Shown here piece by piece: positions 44,715 through 54,184 of a stretch of 64,000 bases of DNA. The notes below the pieces were generated by a model. That model was not told where the DNA came from, made no database searches, and saw only the letters and a list, made by a program, of their open reading frames with translations. How positions within the stretch are numbered: the stretch's first letter is position 1; each line of letters begins with the position of its first letter. The stretch spans positions 2,852,001 to 2,916,000 of the forward strand of contig NC_012982.1 in NCBI RefSeq assembly GCF_000023785.1. Reading direction: 5' to 3'. This stretch comes from Hirschia baltica ATCC 49814. Lineage in GTDB: Bacteria > Pseudomonadota > Alphaproteobacteria > Caulobacterales > Hyphomonadaceae. The position numbers and the translations under genes were made by a program.

Positions 44715-45611
44715 ATGAATCTTCGTGACCTAGAATACGTCGTTGCAGTAGCCAACCTCACGCATTTCAGCCGCGCTGCAGAATACTGTAATGTCAGCCA
44801 ACCAACCTTGAGCTTGCAAATAAAAAAGCTAGAAGATGAGCTAGGCGTTGCTATTTTCGAACGTACGAATAAGCAAGTTTTCCCGACAGAAGCCGGATTG
44901 AAAATCGTCCAACACGCTCGAAAAATTCTTGCCGATACTGCTCAAATTAAGGAAATCGCAAAAACAGCACAAGATCCATTTTCGGGAACATTTCGACTTG
45001 GTGCTTTTCCAACACTTGCCAGCTATTTATTTCCCAGCCTTGTACCAATCCTAAGCAAAATAATGCCTTTGAGCAGATTAGTTCTGTTGGAAGAAAAGTC
45101 CGACACACTAAAAGAAATGCTAAAACAAGGGCAAATAGATGCAACTTTCCTCGCACTACCATTTGAAGAAGATGGCTTTTTCGTTCAACACGTTTTCAAT
45201 GACCCTTTTCTAATAGCGGTCGCCCAATCACACAAACTCGCAAACAGAAAATCTATCGATAAATCAGCCCTGCTTTCTGAGCGTTTATTGCTTTTAGAGG
45301 AGGGTCATTGCCTGCGTGATCAAGCTCTAGATCTATGTCAAATTATGGGCTCAACCAATGAACCAGACTTTCGCGCAACAAGCCTTGAAACACTACGACA
45401 AATGGTAAGAGCAAATTCTGGAATTACTATTATGCCAGAAATAGCTATCAACGAAAACAAGCCAGATGGCATCTCCTACATTCCTTTTGCTGAGCAAGTA
45501 CCCTTTCGTTCTATCGTATTAGTTTGCCGGAAAAGCTGTGCACGCAAGCCTGTGTTTGATCAAATTGTCACCAGCATGCTGGAATGGCGGGAAACCACAC
45601 CCAAGGCCTAA
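44715..45611 (+). CDS. oxyR: OxyR, LysR-type hydrogen peroxide sensor
   Basis: 298 aa from the ATG at 44715, which matches the usual OxyR start MNLRDLEYVVAVAN; an ATG four codons earlier is less likely. N-terminal LysR winged helix (FSRAAEYCNVSQPTLSLQIKKLEDELGVAIFERTNKQVFPTEAG) and an effector domain with the two redox cysteines in EGHCLRDQALDLC near 198-207, spaced as in E. coli OxyR. Peroxide oxidises them to a disulfide and the protein activates antioxidant genes. The downstream katG has an ATAG/CTAT-type OxyR site. Confidence 0.93.
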   Translation: MNLRDLEYVVAVANLTHFSRAAEYCNVSQPTLSLQIKKLEDELGVAIFERTNKQVFPTEAGLKIVQHARKILADTAQIKEIAKTAQDPFSGTFRLGAFPTLASYLFPSLVPILSKIMPLSRLVLLEEKSDTLKEMLKQGQIDATFLALPFEEDGFFVQHVFNDPFLIAVAQSHKLANRKSIDKSALLSERLLLLEEGHCLRDQALDLCQIMGSTNEPDFRATSLETLRQMVRANSGITIMPEIAINENKPDGISYIPFAEQVPFRSIVLVCRKSCARKPVFDQIVTSMLEWRETTPKA

Positions 45612-45646
45612 CTCACCCTTAACTGATCACACATGCAATCAGCATC

Positions 45647-45683
45647 ATAGACACAGTCTATCACCATCATAGAAACAATCACT
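45647..45683. promoter_or_regulatory. OxyR binding site upstream of katG
   Basis: ATAG-N7-CTAT-N7-ATAG-N7-CACT: three of four tetramers are exact and the spacings are exactly those of the OxyR consensus (ATAG-N7-CTAT-N7-ATAG-N7-CTAT). It lies between oxyR and katG, about 190 bp before the katG start. Confidence 0.75.
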
Positions 45684-45871
45684 TTTCCAAACTATCGCAA
45701 AATCTATACATTATATTGCTGAGACCCTCACTACATTTCGTATGTTTTGCAAATAATCGAATTAAAAAGAGACGTCTCCTAAATGAAAAATTCTCTGGGA
45801 GGAACCAGGTCGACCGACAAATTTCTGTCTCATATTTCGGTTGATGGAGGTTCTGTTTTAAGGAACTCAAC

Positions 45872-48130
45872 ATGAAAAACACATTGAAAATAGCCCTGCT
45901 CTCCACATGTGTGGCTTTCGCAGGATCAGCCAATGCAACACCCCCAGGCTTCAACGGAATTGGGATGGGTAAAACGCCCATCAGCAATGATGTCGCTCCC
46001 AAATCTGTGAGCTATTGGTGGCCTGAACAAGTAGACCTTTCCCGTCTCCGTCAAAATGATTACAACGCAGACCCTGTCGGCGCGCAATTTGATTATGCAA
46101 AAGCATTTGCACAAGTTGACCTAGATGCCCTCAAAGCTGACATCAACGGCATTCTCACGACTTCTCAGGACTGGTGGCCCGCAGACTATGGCGTCTATAC
46201 AGGGTTCTTCATCCGCATGGCGTGGCACAGCGCTGGTACATATCGTTCCGGCGATGGACGCGGAGGCGCAAATGGTGGCCAGCAAAGATTCGAACCGCTT
46301 AATAGTTGGCCTGACAATGCAAGCTTAGATAAAGCACGCCGCCTATTATGGCCCGTTAAACAAAAATACGGTCACTCTGTTTCTTGGTCTGATTTAATGG
46401 TGTTGGCAGGAAATGTGGCATTAGAAAATGCTGGTTTTGAGACATACGGTTTTGCTGGTGGTCGTGTGGATGCATGGGAACCTGAACTTGTTTACTGGGG
46501 TGCAGAAAGCAAATTCCTCACATCCGATAAAAGATACTCTGAAGATGGTGAATTAGAGGAACCACTTTCTGCAGCTGAGTTAGGTCTGATTTATGTAAAT
46601 CCTGAAGGACCACACGGAAGCCACGACATCATGGCGGCTGCAAAAGACATTAGAACGACATTTGGTCGTATGGGTATGAATGATGAGGAAACAGTTGCCC
46701 TAATCGTTGGTGGCCACACACTAGGAAAAGCACACGGTGCACACAAAGCTAGCGAGTGTGTCGCTGCTGAACCAGCTGCTGCTGGCGTGGAAGAACAAGG
46801 CTTAGGCTGGAAAAACAAATGTGGAACTGGAGTCGGCCCAGATGCAACCACATCAGGACTTGAAGGCGCATGGACAGCATCACCAGTCATGTGGTCAAAC
46901 AATTTTGTTGAGAATTTGTATAATTTTGAATGGGTTAAAACAACAAGTCCAGCTGGTGCAACACAATGGGTTCCAGAAGATAAAGACGTCAGATTTGTGC
47001 CTGATGCATTTGACCCTGAAAAAATTCACCAACCGATAATGTTCACGACAGACTTAGCATTACGTTATGACTCTGAATATGGGAAAGTCACTGCAAAATT
47101 CCTTGAAGACCCTGAATATATGAATGAGGCTTTTGCTAAAGCTTGGTTTAAACTGACGCACAGAGATATGGGACCAAAAGCACGCTATATTGGCGCTGAA
47201 GTTCCAGAAGCAAGCTTCATTTGGCAGGACCCTCTTCCAACTGTCGACTACAAAAACATCAGCAATAATGACATCAAGAAACTAAAACAAAAAATCCGTG
47301 ATACAGGTCTCTCCAACACTGATCTAGTGAAAGCGGCTTGGGCTTCTGCTACAACCTTTCGTGACACAGATTTACGTGGCGGTGCCAATGGTGCACGCGT
47401 AACGCTTTCCCCGCAAAAAGACTGGGATGCAAATGACCCAGAATCTTTAAACAAAGTGGTTGCCGAGCTATCCAAGATTGAAGATGCTTACAATGAAAAA
47501 AACACTAAGCGCCAAGTATCTTTGGCTGACCTTATTGTTTTGGGCGGAGCAGTTGCAATTGAAGATGCAGCAAAAGCAGGCGGCGTTTCAATCAAAGTTC
47601 CATTCACATCTGGTCGTGTTGACGCAACTCAAGAAAACACAGACGTAACTACTTTTGAGATGCTTAGACCAGCTGCTGACGGGTTCCGTAACTACTACAG
47701 TAAGTATGCGCGCCGCTCACCATCTGAAATGCTGATTGACCGTGCAGACATGCTAACCCTTACAGTTAAGGAAATGACTGTATTGGTAGCAGGTATGCGT
47801 GCGCTAGATGCCAACTCGAACGGCGTAAAACACGGTGTCTTCACTGACAAACCAGGCACGTTAAGCAATGATTTCTTCATCAACCTACTCGACATGTCGA
47901 CTGAATGGAAAAAATCAGAGACAGACGATGGTGTGTTTGAAGGATTTGACCGCACATCAGGCGATAGAAAATGGACTGCTACGGAAGTTGATCTTGTATT
48001 CGGTTCCAATTCTGAGCTTCGCGCTGTTGCTGAAGTATATGCCTACGACAATGGCCAAGAAAAATTCGTCTCGGACTTCATTGCTGCTTGGACAAAAGTA
48101 ATGATGCTAGATCGTTTCGATTTGAAATAG
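45872..48130 (+). CDS. katG: Catalase-peroxidase with Sec signal peptide
   Basis: 752 aa bifunctional haem enzyme that removes hydrogen peroxide. It starts with a signal peptide ([22 protein letters not shown]), so the mature enzyme is probably periplasmic, unlike typical cytosolic KatG. The N-terminal catalytic domain has the distal Arg-Trp-His in [11 protein letters not shown] near 114-124, the Tyr of the Met-Tyr-Trp adduct in [11 protein letters not shown] near 240, and the proximal His in [11 protein letters not shown] near 280; the C-terminal haem-less domain ([21 protein letters not shown]) is complete. Ribosome-binding site AAGGA 7 nt before ATG. OxyR site upstream, terminator hairpin downstream. 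Confidence 0.95.
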   Translation: MKNTLKIALLSTCVAFAGSANATPPGFNGIGMGKTPISNDVAPKSVSYWWPEQVDLSRLRQNDYNADPVGAQFDYAKAFAQVDLDALKADINGILTTSQDWWPADYGVYTGFFIRMAWHSAGTYRSGDGRGGANGGQQRFEPLNSWPDNASLDKARRLLWPVKQKYGHSVSWSDLMVLAGNVALENAGFETYGFAGGRVDAWEPELVYWGAESKFLTSDKRYSEDGELEEPLSAAELGLIYVNPEGPHGSHDIMAAAKDIRTTFGRMGMNDEETVALIVGGHTLGKAHGAHKASECVAAEPAAAGVEEQGLGWKNKCGTGVGPDATTSGLEGAWTASPVMWSNNFVENLYNFEWVKTTSPAGATQWVPEDKDVRFVPDAFDPEKIHQPIMFTTDLALRYDSEYGKVTAKFLEDPEYMNEAFAKAWFKLTHRDMGPKARYIGAEVPEASFIWQDPLPTVDYKNISNNDIKKLKQKIRDTGLSNTDLVKAAWASATTFRDTDLRGGANGARVTLSPQKDWDANDPESLNKVVAELSKIEDAYNEKNTKRQVSLADLIVLGGAVAIEDAAKAGGVSIKVPFTSGRVDATQENTDVTTFEMLRPAADGFRNYYSKYARRSPSEMLIDRADMLTLTVKEMTVLVAGMRALDANSNGVKHGVFTDKPGTLSNDFFINLLDMSTEWKKSETDDGVFEGFDRTSGDRKWTATEVDLVFGSNSELRAVAEVYAYDNGQEKFVSDFIAAWTKVMMLDRFDLK

Positions 48131-48143
48131 CGTCAAAATTCTC

Positions 48144-48174
48144 GCAGCTAGCCAGCACAATGTTGGCTAGCTGC
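48144..48174 (+). terminator. Terminator hairpin after katG
   Basis: Perfect 11-bp stem GCAGCTAGCCA (48144-48154)/TGGCTAGCTGC (48164-48174), 9-nt loop, 14 bp after the stop. No strong T tract follows, so it may act mainly as a 3' stabiliser. Confidence 0.6.
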
Positions 48175-48273
48175 ACCTTGCTCTTATTGCAGCTAACTCA
48201 GAGCATTGCTCGATAAAAACACTCTTAATTCTTACCGCCATAAAACTTGATCGCAACCATCACTCAAGTTCAC

Positions 48274-48576
48274 TCAATAAACCGAATATGTGCGAGCAGA
48301 CAGAGCTTTCTGAATCACATTCGCAAGCTCTAGGTCTCGTTCTGTTACCCCATCGGCATCGTGTGTCGTCAATTTAATTTCAACACGATTATAGACATTT
48401 TGCCATTCGGGATGATGATCAAGCCGCTCAGCACCGATTGCAACTTCTGTCATAAATGCCCAAGCCGCAGCAAAAGTCTCAAATTTCAAATGAGTAGAAA
48501 CCGATTTCCTATCAGGCGCGGCAGACCAACCAGCCTCAAACTGCTCAAGTTGTGCGATTATATCTACATCACTCAT
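48274..48576 (-). CDS. phhB: Pterin-4-alpha-carbinolamine dehydratase
   Basis: 100 aa. Family pattern FETFAAAWAFMTEVAIGAERLDHHPEWQNVYNRVEIKLTTHDADGVTERDLELA with the catalytic HHPEW histidines. It regenerates the tetrahydropterin cofactor of phenylalanine hydroxylase, which is encoded at the head of the same operon. Start at 48576 (ATGAGTGA) overlaps the stop of the aminotransferase gene by 8 bp; an earlier ATG lies inside that gene. Last gene of the operon. Confidence 0.92.
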   Translation of the reverse strand: MSDVDIIAQLEQFEAGWSAAPDRKSVSTHLKFETFAAAWAFMTEVAIGAERLDHHPEWQNVYNRVEIKLTTHDADGVTERDLELANVIQKALSARTYSVY

Positions 48577-49792
48577 TACGGCTTGCCTCACTCTCTATAA
48601 AAACTCGAGCAAGATAATCAGAAATATGCTCAATTTCTTTTGAATCTAAACCGGCTATATTCACTCGACCACTCGCCGGCATATAAACACCATATGCCTC
48701 CCGAAGATGGTGTGTAGCCTCCGCATCAAACGGGAGTTGACTAAACATCCCCTTCTGGGTCGTTAAATGCTGGAATGTCTCATTTCCCGTTTTTAAAACT
48801 AATTTTTCAGATAATTCTTGTCTCAAACCTTGAATACGTCCCCGCATCTGGCTCAGTTCCGCTTCCCAAATTTCTCGCAAGCCATTGTTGGAAAGGATTG
48901 TTGCAACAATAGCAGCTCCGTGCGCCGGTGGCATAGACCACGCTGCACGAGAAACATCAGCTACTTGAGATGATACCGACGCCACTGAGGATGCCTCTTC
49001 ACAAATAGCAAGGAAACACCCCACACGCTCTCGATATAAACCAAAATTCTTCGAACAAGAGTAAGCGATCATCACATCGTCCGCAGCCTCAATAAATGCC
49101 CGAACACCTTCCATGTCTTCGTCTAGCCCCTCACCTAAACCATGATAGGCAATATCAAGCATAACGGCGAAACCTACATCTTTAGACAATTGGCCCAACG
49201 CACGCCAATCATCTACAGATAAATCCATACCTGTCGGATTGTGACATGGACCCTGAATAATAACGCCGTCGCCTTTCTTGATTTGCGAGAAATCTTCGAA
49301 CATTGCCTCTCGATCCACACCCCCAGTCTCAGAACTGGCATATCGATATTCTCCAACATCAAACCCCGATGATTTAGCAATATTAATATGGTTGGGCCAT
49401 GTCGGCGAAGAAACCCAAATCTTACTGATACCCAAACGCGACATCAAATTCATTCCAACATACAAAGCACCACATCCCCCCGGTGTAGTGAAAGACAAAG
49501 TGCGCCCTTCTTCACGAACAAGAGAATTATCGCCTAAAATCACATTTTCGATAGAGTCACAAAAATCAGCATTTCCTCTTGGCCCCTCATACACTTTCGT
49601 CGTCTGATCGTTCAAATACCGTAATTCAGCATTCTTAACCGCCGACATAACAGGCGTGACACCATTTGAGTCTCGATACACGCCAACACTCAAATCGTAT
49701 TTAGTTTCACGCGGATCGCTTTTATAAGCGGCCATTAAACCCAACAATGCATCCGGTGGGAGAATTGAAAGCGAAGAAAATTTTGTGCTCAT
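48569..49792 (-). CDS. Aromatic amino acid aminotransferase (class I, TyrB-like)
   Basis: 407 aa, fold-type I PLP enzyme of the aspartate/aromatic aminotransferase group: KYDLSVGVYRDSNGVTPVM, YEGPRGNADF, TPGGCGALYVGM, SPTWPNH, GPCHNPTGMDLS, DIAYHGLGEG, PLP lysine in AYSCSKNFGLYRERVG near 250, PASGRVNIAGL. In this operon it should convert tyrosine to 4-hydroxyphenylpyruvate. Start at ATG 49792 (MSTKFSSL) is preferred; an upstream start would overlap the hydrolase gene. Confidence 0.9.
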   Translation of the reverse strand: MSTKFSSLSILPPDALLGLMAAYKSDPRETKYDLSVGVYRDSNGVTPVMSAVKNAELRYLNDQTTKVYEGPRGNADFCDSIENVILGDNSLVREEGRTLSFTTPGGCGALYVGMNLMSRLGISKIWVSSPTWPNHINIAKSSGFDVGEYRYASSETGGVDREAMFEDFSQIKKGDGVIIQGPCHNPTGMDLSVDDWRALGQLSKDVGFAVMLDIAYHGLGEGLDEDMEGVRAFIEAADDVMIAYSCSKNFGLYRERVGCFLAICEEASSVASVSSQVADVSRAAWSMPPAHGAAIVATILSNNGLREIWEAELSQMRGRIQGLRQELSEKLVLKTGNETFQHLTTQKGMFSQLPFDAEATHHLREAYGVYMPASGRVNIAGLDSKEIEHISDYLARVFIESEASRNE

Positions 49793-49814
49793 CTGTGTGT
49801 GTTGCTCCCAGCTT

Positions 49815-50843
49815 CTATCTATTATCAGACAATTCAACAGCGGTTACTGTTTGATCAATAGCACCAAAGACTGAATGTCCAGCCGCATCCAACATTTCAA
49901 TACGCACTGTATCTCCTGTCTTCATAAAAGGAGTCTCGGGATTGCCTGTTTTGATTTGTTCGATCATTCGTATCTCAGCGATACAAGAATACCCAAGCCC
50001 GCCTTCGCTTACGGGACGCCCAGGACCTCCATCTTCGTCTTTATTAGAAACCGTACCGGAGCCAATTATTGTTCCTGCTATCAATGGTCGCGTTTTGGCG
50101 GCATGTGCTACGAGCTGCGCGAGGTTGAACGTTGCATCAACGCCTGCATTGGCGCGCCCGAAAGCTTGCCCATTATAATCGACACGCAATGGCAGATGTA
50201 CAAGACTATCTTGCCACAATTCACCCAATTCATCGGGAGAAATTGCTACCGGAGAAAATGCACAAAGCGGCTTTGATTGCACAAAGCCAAACCCCTTTGC
50301 CAATTCTGCTGGAATAAGCCCTCTAAGAGACACATCATTACACAATAAAATCAGCTTTATATGATGACCTGCTTCTTCTTCGGCAACCCCCATGGGAACG
50401 TCATCAGTAATAACGCAAACCTCTGCTTCCATATCGCAGCCCCACGCGACATCACCTAATGGAATGGCATCATACGGTCGCAATGTAGACCCAGACACAC
50501 CTTGATACATCAAAGGATCAGAATAAAAGCTCTCAGGGACCACAGCCCCTCGCGCCTGTCTCACCAGTTCAACATGATTGATATAAGCAGACCCATCTAG
50601 CCATTGATAAGGTCTAGGCAATGGACTTTCACACTGTTCTTGATCAAAAACTTTCCCAGACACAGACCCATCTTCCAAAGCATTCGCTAATGCTTTTAGT
50701 TGAGGCTCAATAATCGACCAGTTTTCTATGGCGGCCTGTAGTGATGGCGCAATGTCTGTCGCTTCTATGCATTTTGTCAGGTCTTTAGAAACAACAACAA
50801 ATGTCCCGTCTCGCTGATCGCTAGTAAGTGTTGCAAGTTTCAT
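49815..50843 (-). CDS. fahA: Fumarylacetoacetase
   Basis: 342 aa, last enzyme of tyrosine breakdown: fumarylacetoacetate to fumarate and acetoacetate. N-terminal SH3-like part (MKLATLTSDQRDGTFVVVS), then the FAH domain with DGSAYINHVELVRQARG, metal ligands in WGCDMEAEVCVITDDV, LILLCNDVSLRGLIP, GSGTVSNKDEDGGPGRPVSEGGLGYSCIAE, MLDAAGHSVFGAIDQ. Resembles the bacterial FAH type of about 340 aa. Starts 3 bp after the isomerase gene. Confidence 0.92.
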   Translation of the reverse strand: MKLATLTSDQRDGTFVVVSKDLTKCIEATDIAPSLQAAIENWSIIEPQLKALANALEDGSVSGKVFDQEQCESPLPRPYQWLDGSAYINHVELVRQARGAVVPESFYSDPLMYQGVSGSTLRPYDAIPLGDVAWGCDMEAEVCVITDDVPMGVAEEEAGHHIKLILLCNDVSLRGLIPAELAKGFGFVQSKPLCAFSPVAISPDELGELWQDSLVHLPLRVDYNGQAFGRANAGVDATFNLAQLVAHAAKTRPLIAGTIIGSGTVSNKDEDGGPGRPVSEGGLGYSCIAEIRMIEQIKTGNPETPFMKTGDTVRIEMLDAAGHSVFGAIDQTVTAVELSDNR

Positions 50844-50846
50844 AAT

Positions 50847-51491
50847 TTATTCCTTAGGTGCATCTGGTTGAATTTCAGGGCGCGCTTTTTTAAATGATGG
50901 CAAAGCGCAACAATGCGCGTCAACGCGTTGAATAATCGGAAAATTAGACAAATCCGTATTCCATCGATTTGCATTATAAATGAGCGGGATGAGAGCTATC
51001 TCAAACAATGTCGGCACACCAAATGGGAGTATGTCATTTTCCCAACCAATCACACTTAATCGTCTTTCAATCGCTTCCAAAGTTCGATGATTCCAAGTCT
51101 GTATCCATTTTTCAATTTGCCTCTGATCGGCTCCAAACTCAGATTTCAAATATTGAAGCACTGGCAAATTGTTAGGCGCATGGGTTTCAGAGACAATCGC
51201 ATAATATAATTCGCGCGCAATCTGAGCTTTTGCTTTATCCGCAGGTATAAATGACGGTTCTGGATAATTGATTTCTAACCAGTCAAGAATTGCTGGAGAT
51301 TGCACCAAAAGTACATCACCAGCTTCTAAAACAGGCAATGTTTTATGTGGATTTACAGCAGCAAAATCATCAGATTTATTCTCACCGCACTTTAAATCCA
51401 CTGCAGCATAGTCATAATTCACCCCTTTAAGGTTAAGTGCAATTCTTACCCGATAGCTGGTGGACGAACGGTAATAGCTGTACAATCGCAT
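50847..51491 (-). CDS. maiA: Maleylacetoacetate isomerase (zeta-class GST)
   Basis: 214 aa. N-terminal MRLYSYYRSSTSYRVRIALNLKG is the zeta-class GST signature, with the active-site Ser-Ser; LPVLEAGDVLLVQSPAILDWLE and C-terminal helical domain (SETHAPNNLPVLQYLK) follow. It isomerises maleylacetoacetate to fumarylacetoacetate using glutathione. Start overlaps the stop of the VOC gene by 1 bp (TGATG) and lies next to fahA. The gentisate operon carries a paralogue (16250-16888). Confidence 0.92.
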   Translation of the reverse strand: MRLYSYYRSSTSYRVRIALNLKGVNYDYAAVDLKCGENKSDDFAAVNPHKTLPVLEAGDVLLVQSPAILDWLEINYPEPSFIPADKAKAQIARELYYAIVSETHAPNNLPVLQYLKSEFGADQRQIEKWIQTWNHRTLEAIERRLSVIGWENDILPFGVPTLFEIALIPLIYNANRWNTDLSNFPIIQRVDAHCCALPSFKKARPEIQPDAPKE

Positions 51492-52048
51492 CAGCTATCT
51501 CCACTTTTGCTTCGTGCAAGTTCATGCAACCATGCCGCGTGACGTGGTGCCTTCTTTGTCAAAGACCATTCTTCAAGCATTGGACCCGCAACCCGCGCCA
51601 ATTCCTCATATTGCTCTTTCGTCCCTATATCCGCAGCTAATTCAATGCGGTGCTGATTGGGATCAAAAAAGTAAATCGATTGGAATACGCCATGATGCGT
51701 AGGTCCTAAAACCTCAATTCCCAAGCTTTCCAAATGCGCTTTAGCAGACACCAATTCTTCCACGCTCCCCACCCTAAATGCAATGTGTTGCACCCATTCT
51801 GGCGTGTTGTTGTCGCGGTCCATTTCAGGCTGCTCAGGAAGTTCGAAAAATGCGAGGACATTGTCATTTCCCGCATCCAAGAAGATATGCATGTATGGAT
51901 CATATGCCCCCGTAGATGGCACGTGATCTTCCGCAAACGCTGTCGTAAATTTCATGCCTAGAGCATTTTGATAAAACTCAACGGTTTCTTTGGCGTCTTT
52001 GCAACGATAAGCAGCATGATGCAGTCCTTTTAAAACTGGCGAAGACAT
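51491..52048 (-). CDS. VOC (glyoxalase/extradiol dioxygenase fold) protein in the tyrosine operon
   Basis: 185 aa, two beta-alpha-beta-beta-beta modules: LHHAAYRCKDAKETVEFYQNALGMKF and WVQHIAFRVGSVEELVSAKAHLESLGIEVLGP, then SIYFFDPNQHRIEL. Potential metal ligands are His10 or His11, His88 and Glu136, with His118/His119 nearby, as in VOC metalloenzymes. The operon contains every step of phenylalanine/tyrosine breakdown except homogentisate 1,2-dioxygenase, and this gene sits exactly between hppD and maiA where that enzyme would be placed. It may be a replacement ring-cleaving dioxygenase, or an accessory lyase/glyoxalase; the function is not established. Overlaps both neighbours by 1 bp. Confidence 0.85.
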   Translation of the reverse strand: MSSPVLKGLHHAAYRCKDAKETVEFYQNALGMKFTTAFAEDHVPSTGAYDPYMHIFLDAGNDNVLAFFELPEQPEMDRDNNTPEWVQHIAFRVGSVEELVSAKAHLESLGIEVLGPTHHGVFQSIYFFDPNQHRIELAADIGTKEQYEELARVAGPMLEEWSLTKKAPRHAAWLHELARSKSGDS

Positions 52049-53148
52049 TATTTTGCACCTTCTGCTTCCAGAACCCCTCGGTTAACCTGATCTCTTTCAA
52101 TACTCTCAAATAATGCTTTGAAATTACCTTCTCCAAAGCCATCTTTGTAGTCTCCTTTGCGCTGAATAAACTCAAAGAAAACGGGACCTATTTGCGGCTC
52201 AGCAAAGATTTGCAACAATAATCGCGGCTCATTCCCTTCAGTCGTTCCATCAAGCAAGATACCTCGCGTGCGCAACTCTTCGATAGGCTCACCATGTCCA
52301 GGCAAGCGCCCATCCAGCATGTCATAATAGCTTCCTGGAGGGGCGGTCATGAACGGAACGCCTTTAGCTTTCAACCTATCCCAACAAGCAACCAGATCAT
52401 CACATATCAAAGCAATGTGTTGAATCCCCTCGCCATTATATTGGCGCAAAAACTCTTCAATCTGACCTCCGCCAGATTTACCTTCTTCATTCAACGGAAT
52501 ACGGATTTTCCCATCAGGTGCGGTCAATGCCTGCGATGTCAATCCAGTGTATTCACCCTTGATATCAAAGTATTTTATCTCACGGAAATTAAACAGCTTT
52601 TCGTAATAGCCAGCCCAATAGGCCATACGCCCGCCGTAAACATTGTGCGTTAAGTGGTCAATGAGTTTAAACCCACACCCTTCAGGGTGGCGCTCAACGC
52701 CTGGTAGATATTCAAAATCAATATCATATATGCTGAGTTCATTGCCACCTTCATCATATCTGTCCACCAAATAAATGATGGAATTACCGATGCCGCGAAT
52801 TCCAGGGATGTGCAGCTCCATCGCGCCTGTTTCAACCTGAATAGGCTCTGCCCCCTGCTGCAAAAGATAGTCATAGGCTTTTTTTGCATCACGAACGCGA
52901 AACCCCATTCCGCATGCGCTAGGTCCATGCTCACGAGCAAAATACCAAGCCGCCGAACGCGGCTCATAATTTGTGATTATGTTAATGCCTCCCTGTCTCC
53001 AAAGATCAACATCCTTGGATCGGTGGCTTGCAACCCGCTCAAAACCCATTGTTTCAAAAACGGGTTCAAGGAGACCTCTTTCTGGTGCCGAGAATTCTAT
53101 AAACTCAAAGCCATTCAGACCAACTGGGTTTTCAAACAAATCTGTCAT
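52048..53148 (-). CDS. hppD: 4-hydroxyphenylpyruvate dioxygenase
   Basis: 366 aa VOC-superfamily Fe(II) dioxygenase converting 4-hydroxyphenylpyruvate to homogentisate. Iron ligands are visible in LIDHLTHNV near 163, [13 protein letters not shown] near 241 and [28 protein letters not shown] near 322; the C-terminal gate helix motif ([18 protein letters not shown]) is complete. It follows phhA by 28 bp and overlaps the VOC gene by 1 bp (TAATG). Confidence 0.95.
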   Translation of the reverse strand: MTDLFENPVGLNGFEFIEFSAPERGLLEPVFETMGFERVASHRSKDVDLWRQGGINIITNYEPRSAAWYFAREHGPSACGMGFRVRDAKKAYDYLLQQGAEPIQVETGAMELHIPGIRGIGNSIIYLVDRYDEGGNELSIYDIDFEYLPGVERHPEGCGFKLIDHLTHNVYGGRMAYWAGYYEKLFNFREIKYFDIKGEYTGLTSQALTAPDGKIRIPLNEEGKSGGGQIEEFLRQYNGEGIQHIALICDDLVACWDRLKAKGVPFMTAPPGSYYDMLDGRLPGHGEPIEELRTRGILLDGTTEGNEPRLLLQIFAEPQIGPVFFEFIQRKGDYKDGFGEGNFKALFESIERDQVNRGVLEAEGAK

Positions 53149-53176
53149 TTTAGTTTCTCCAGAATATCATATTCGC

Positions 53177-54052
53177 CTAAACGGCATCTTTTTTGGATTT
53201 AAAGTAATTCAATGTTCCCCGATGCAGCACTTGATCTGTCTCAATTAGATCATGCGCTTCTATGGCCTCGAGAGATTTAGTTGCTGCATACAGATCACCA
53301 AAATCTTGGTAGCAAGCTTCTAAAAGCGTTTCGAAACTATCAATGACAAAATAAGTCTGTTGATAATCATCAATAATGTATTTTGTTCTCATCACACGCT
53401 CGAGATCCAACATCACTCGATTTGGCGAGAAATCCTCTAGCGAGAACACACTTTCATTCGGTGATGATGCTATTCCAGCGCCATAAATGCGAAGACCATC
53501 GTCAGTCTGAAGCAGACCAAACTCGACTGTATACCAATAGAGGCGCGCAAGATTCGGCAATTGCCCCAGCTTGAGAGCGCGCTGCCCACCCTTGCCATAA
53601 GCTTCCATAAACTCAGCGAAAACAGGTTCAGCCAGCAAAGGGACATGTCCAAACACATCGTGAAATACATCCGGCTCCTGCAGGTATTCAAATTCCTTCT
53701 CAGGACGTATAAAAGCACCGGCAGGAAAGCGCTTATTTGCCAAATGATCAAAAAAGACATCGTCAGGAACAAGATCAGCGACGGGTACAACACTCCAGCC
53801 GGTCATTTTTTCAAGTCTATCCGATAGCTTCCCCATATGAGGAATGCCCTGCTCAGATAATTCAAGAGATTCCATTGCTTTTAAAAAAGCATCGCACGCT
53901 CTTCCGGGGAGCACCTTCTTTTGGCATTCAAACAACCGATCCCATCGATTGTGTTCAGCAATAGAATATGTGTCCCAAGCCTGATCTATTGTGTAATCAC
54001 TGTTCTTATCCGCATTTGAATAGCGGTTTTTTTGTTGAACATCGGTAGCCAT
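53177..54052 (-). CDS. phhA: Phenylalanine 4-monooxygenase
   Basis: 291 aa, bacterial pterin-dependent hydroxylase that makes tyrosine from phenylalanine. Iron ligands are in EPDVFHDVFGHVPLLAEPVF (two His) and the Glu in WYTVEFGLLQ; the pterin region GWSVVPVADLVPDDVFFDHLANKRFPAGAFIRPEKE precedes them. First gene of the six-step operon; phhB supplies cofactor recycling. A divergent Lrp-type regulator is 132 bp away, with a palindrome between them. Confidence 0.95.
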   Translation of the reverse strand: MATDVQQKNRYSNADKNSDYTIDQAWDTYSIAEHNRWDRLFECQKKVLPGRACDAFLKAMESLELSEQGIPHMGKLSDRLEKMTGWSVVPVADLVPDDVFFDHLANKRFPAGAFIRPEKEFEYLQEPDVFHDVFGHVPLLAEPVFAEFMEAYGKGGQRALKLGQLPNLARLYWYTVEFGLLQTDDGLRIYGAGIASSPNESVFSLEDFSPNRVMLDLERVMRTKYIIDDYQQTYFVIDSFETLLEACYQDFGDLYAATKSLEAIEAHDLIETDQVLHRGTLNYFKSKKDAV

Positions 54053-54133
54053 TTTAAGCCTCCATGACGTTCATTCATTGGAGCAAGCCTTCTTGGATTT
54101 GTCCGTTCTTTCTTTATTGCATTCCGACAATAT

Positions 54134-54151
54134 TTGAAATAATTATTTCAA
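54134..54151. promoter_or_regulatory. 18-bp palindromic operator between phhA and the Lrp-type regulator
   Basis: TTGAAATAATTATTTCAA, perfect dyad, 82 bp before phhA and 33 bp before the regulator; a further TTGAAA half-site follows near 54165. Likely operator of the adjacent Lrp/AsnC protein. Confidence 0.65.
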
Positions 54152-54184
54152 TAATTAGATTTTTTTGAAACATGGAGCGCACAT

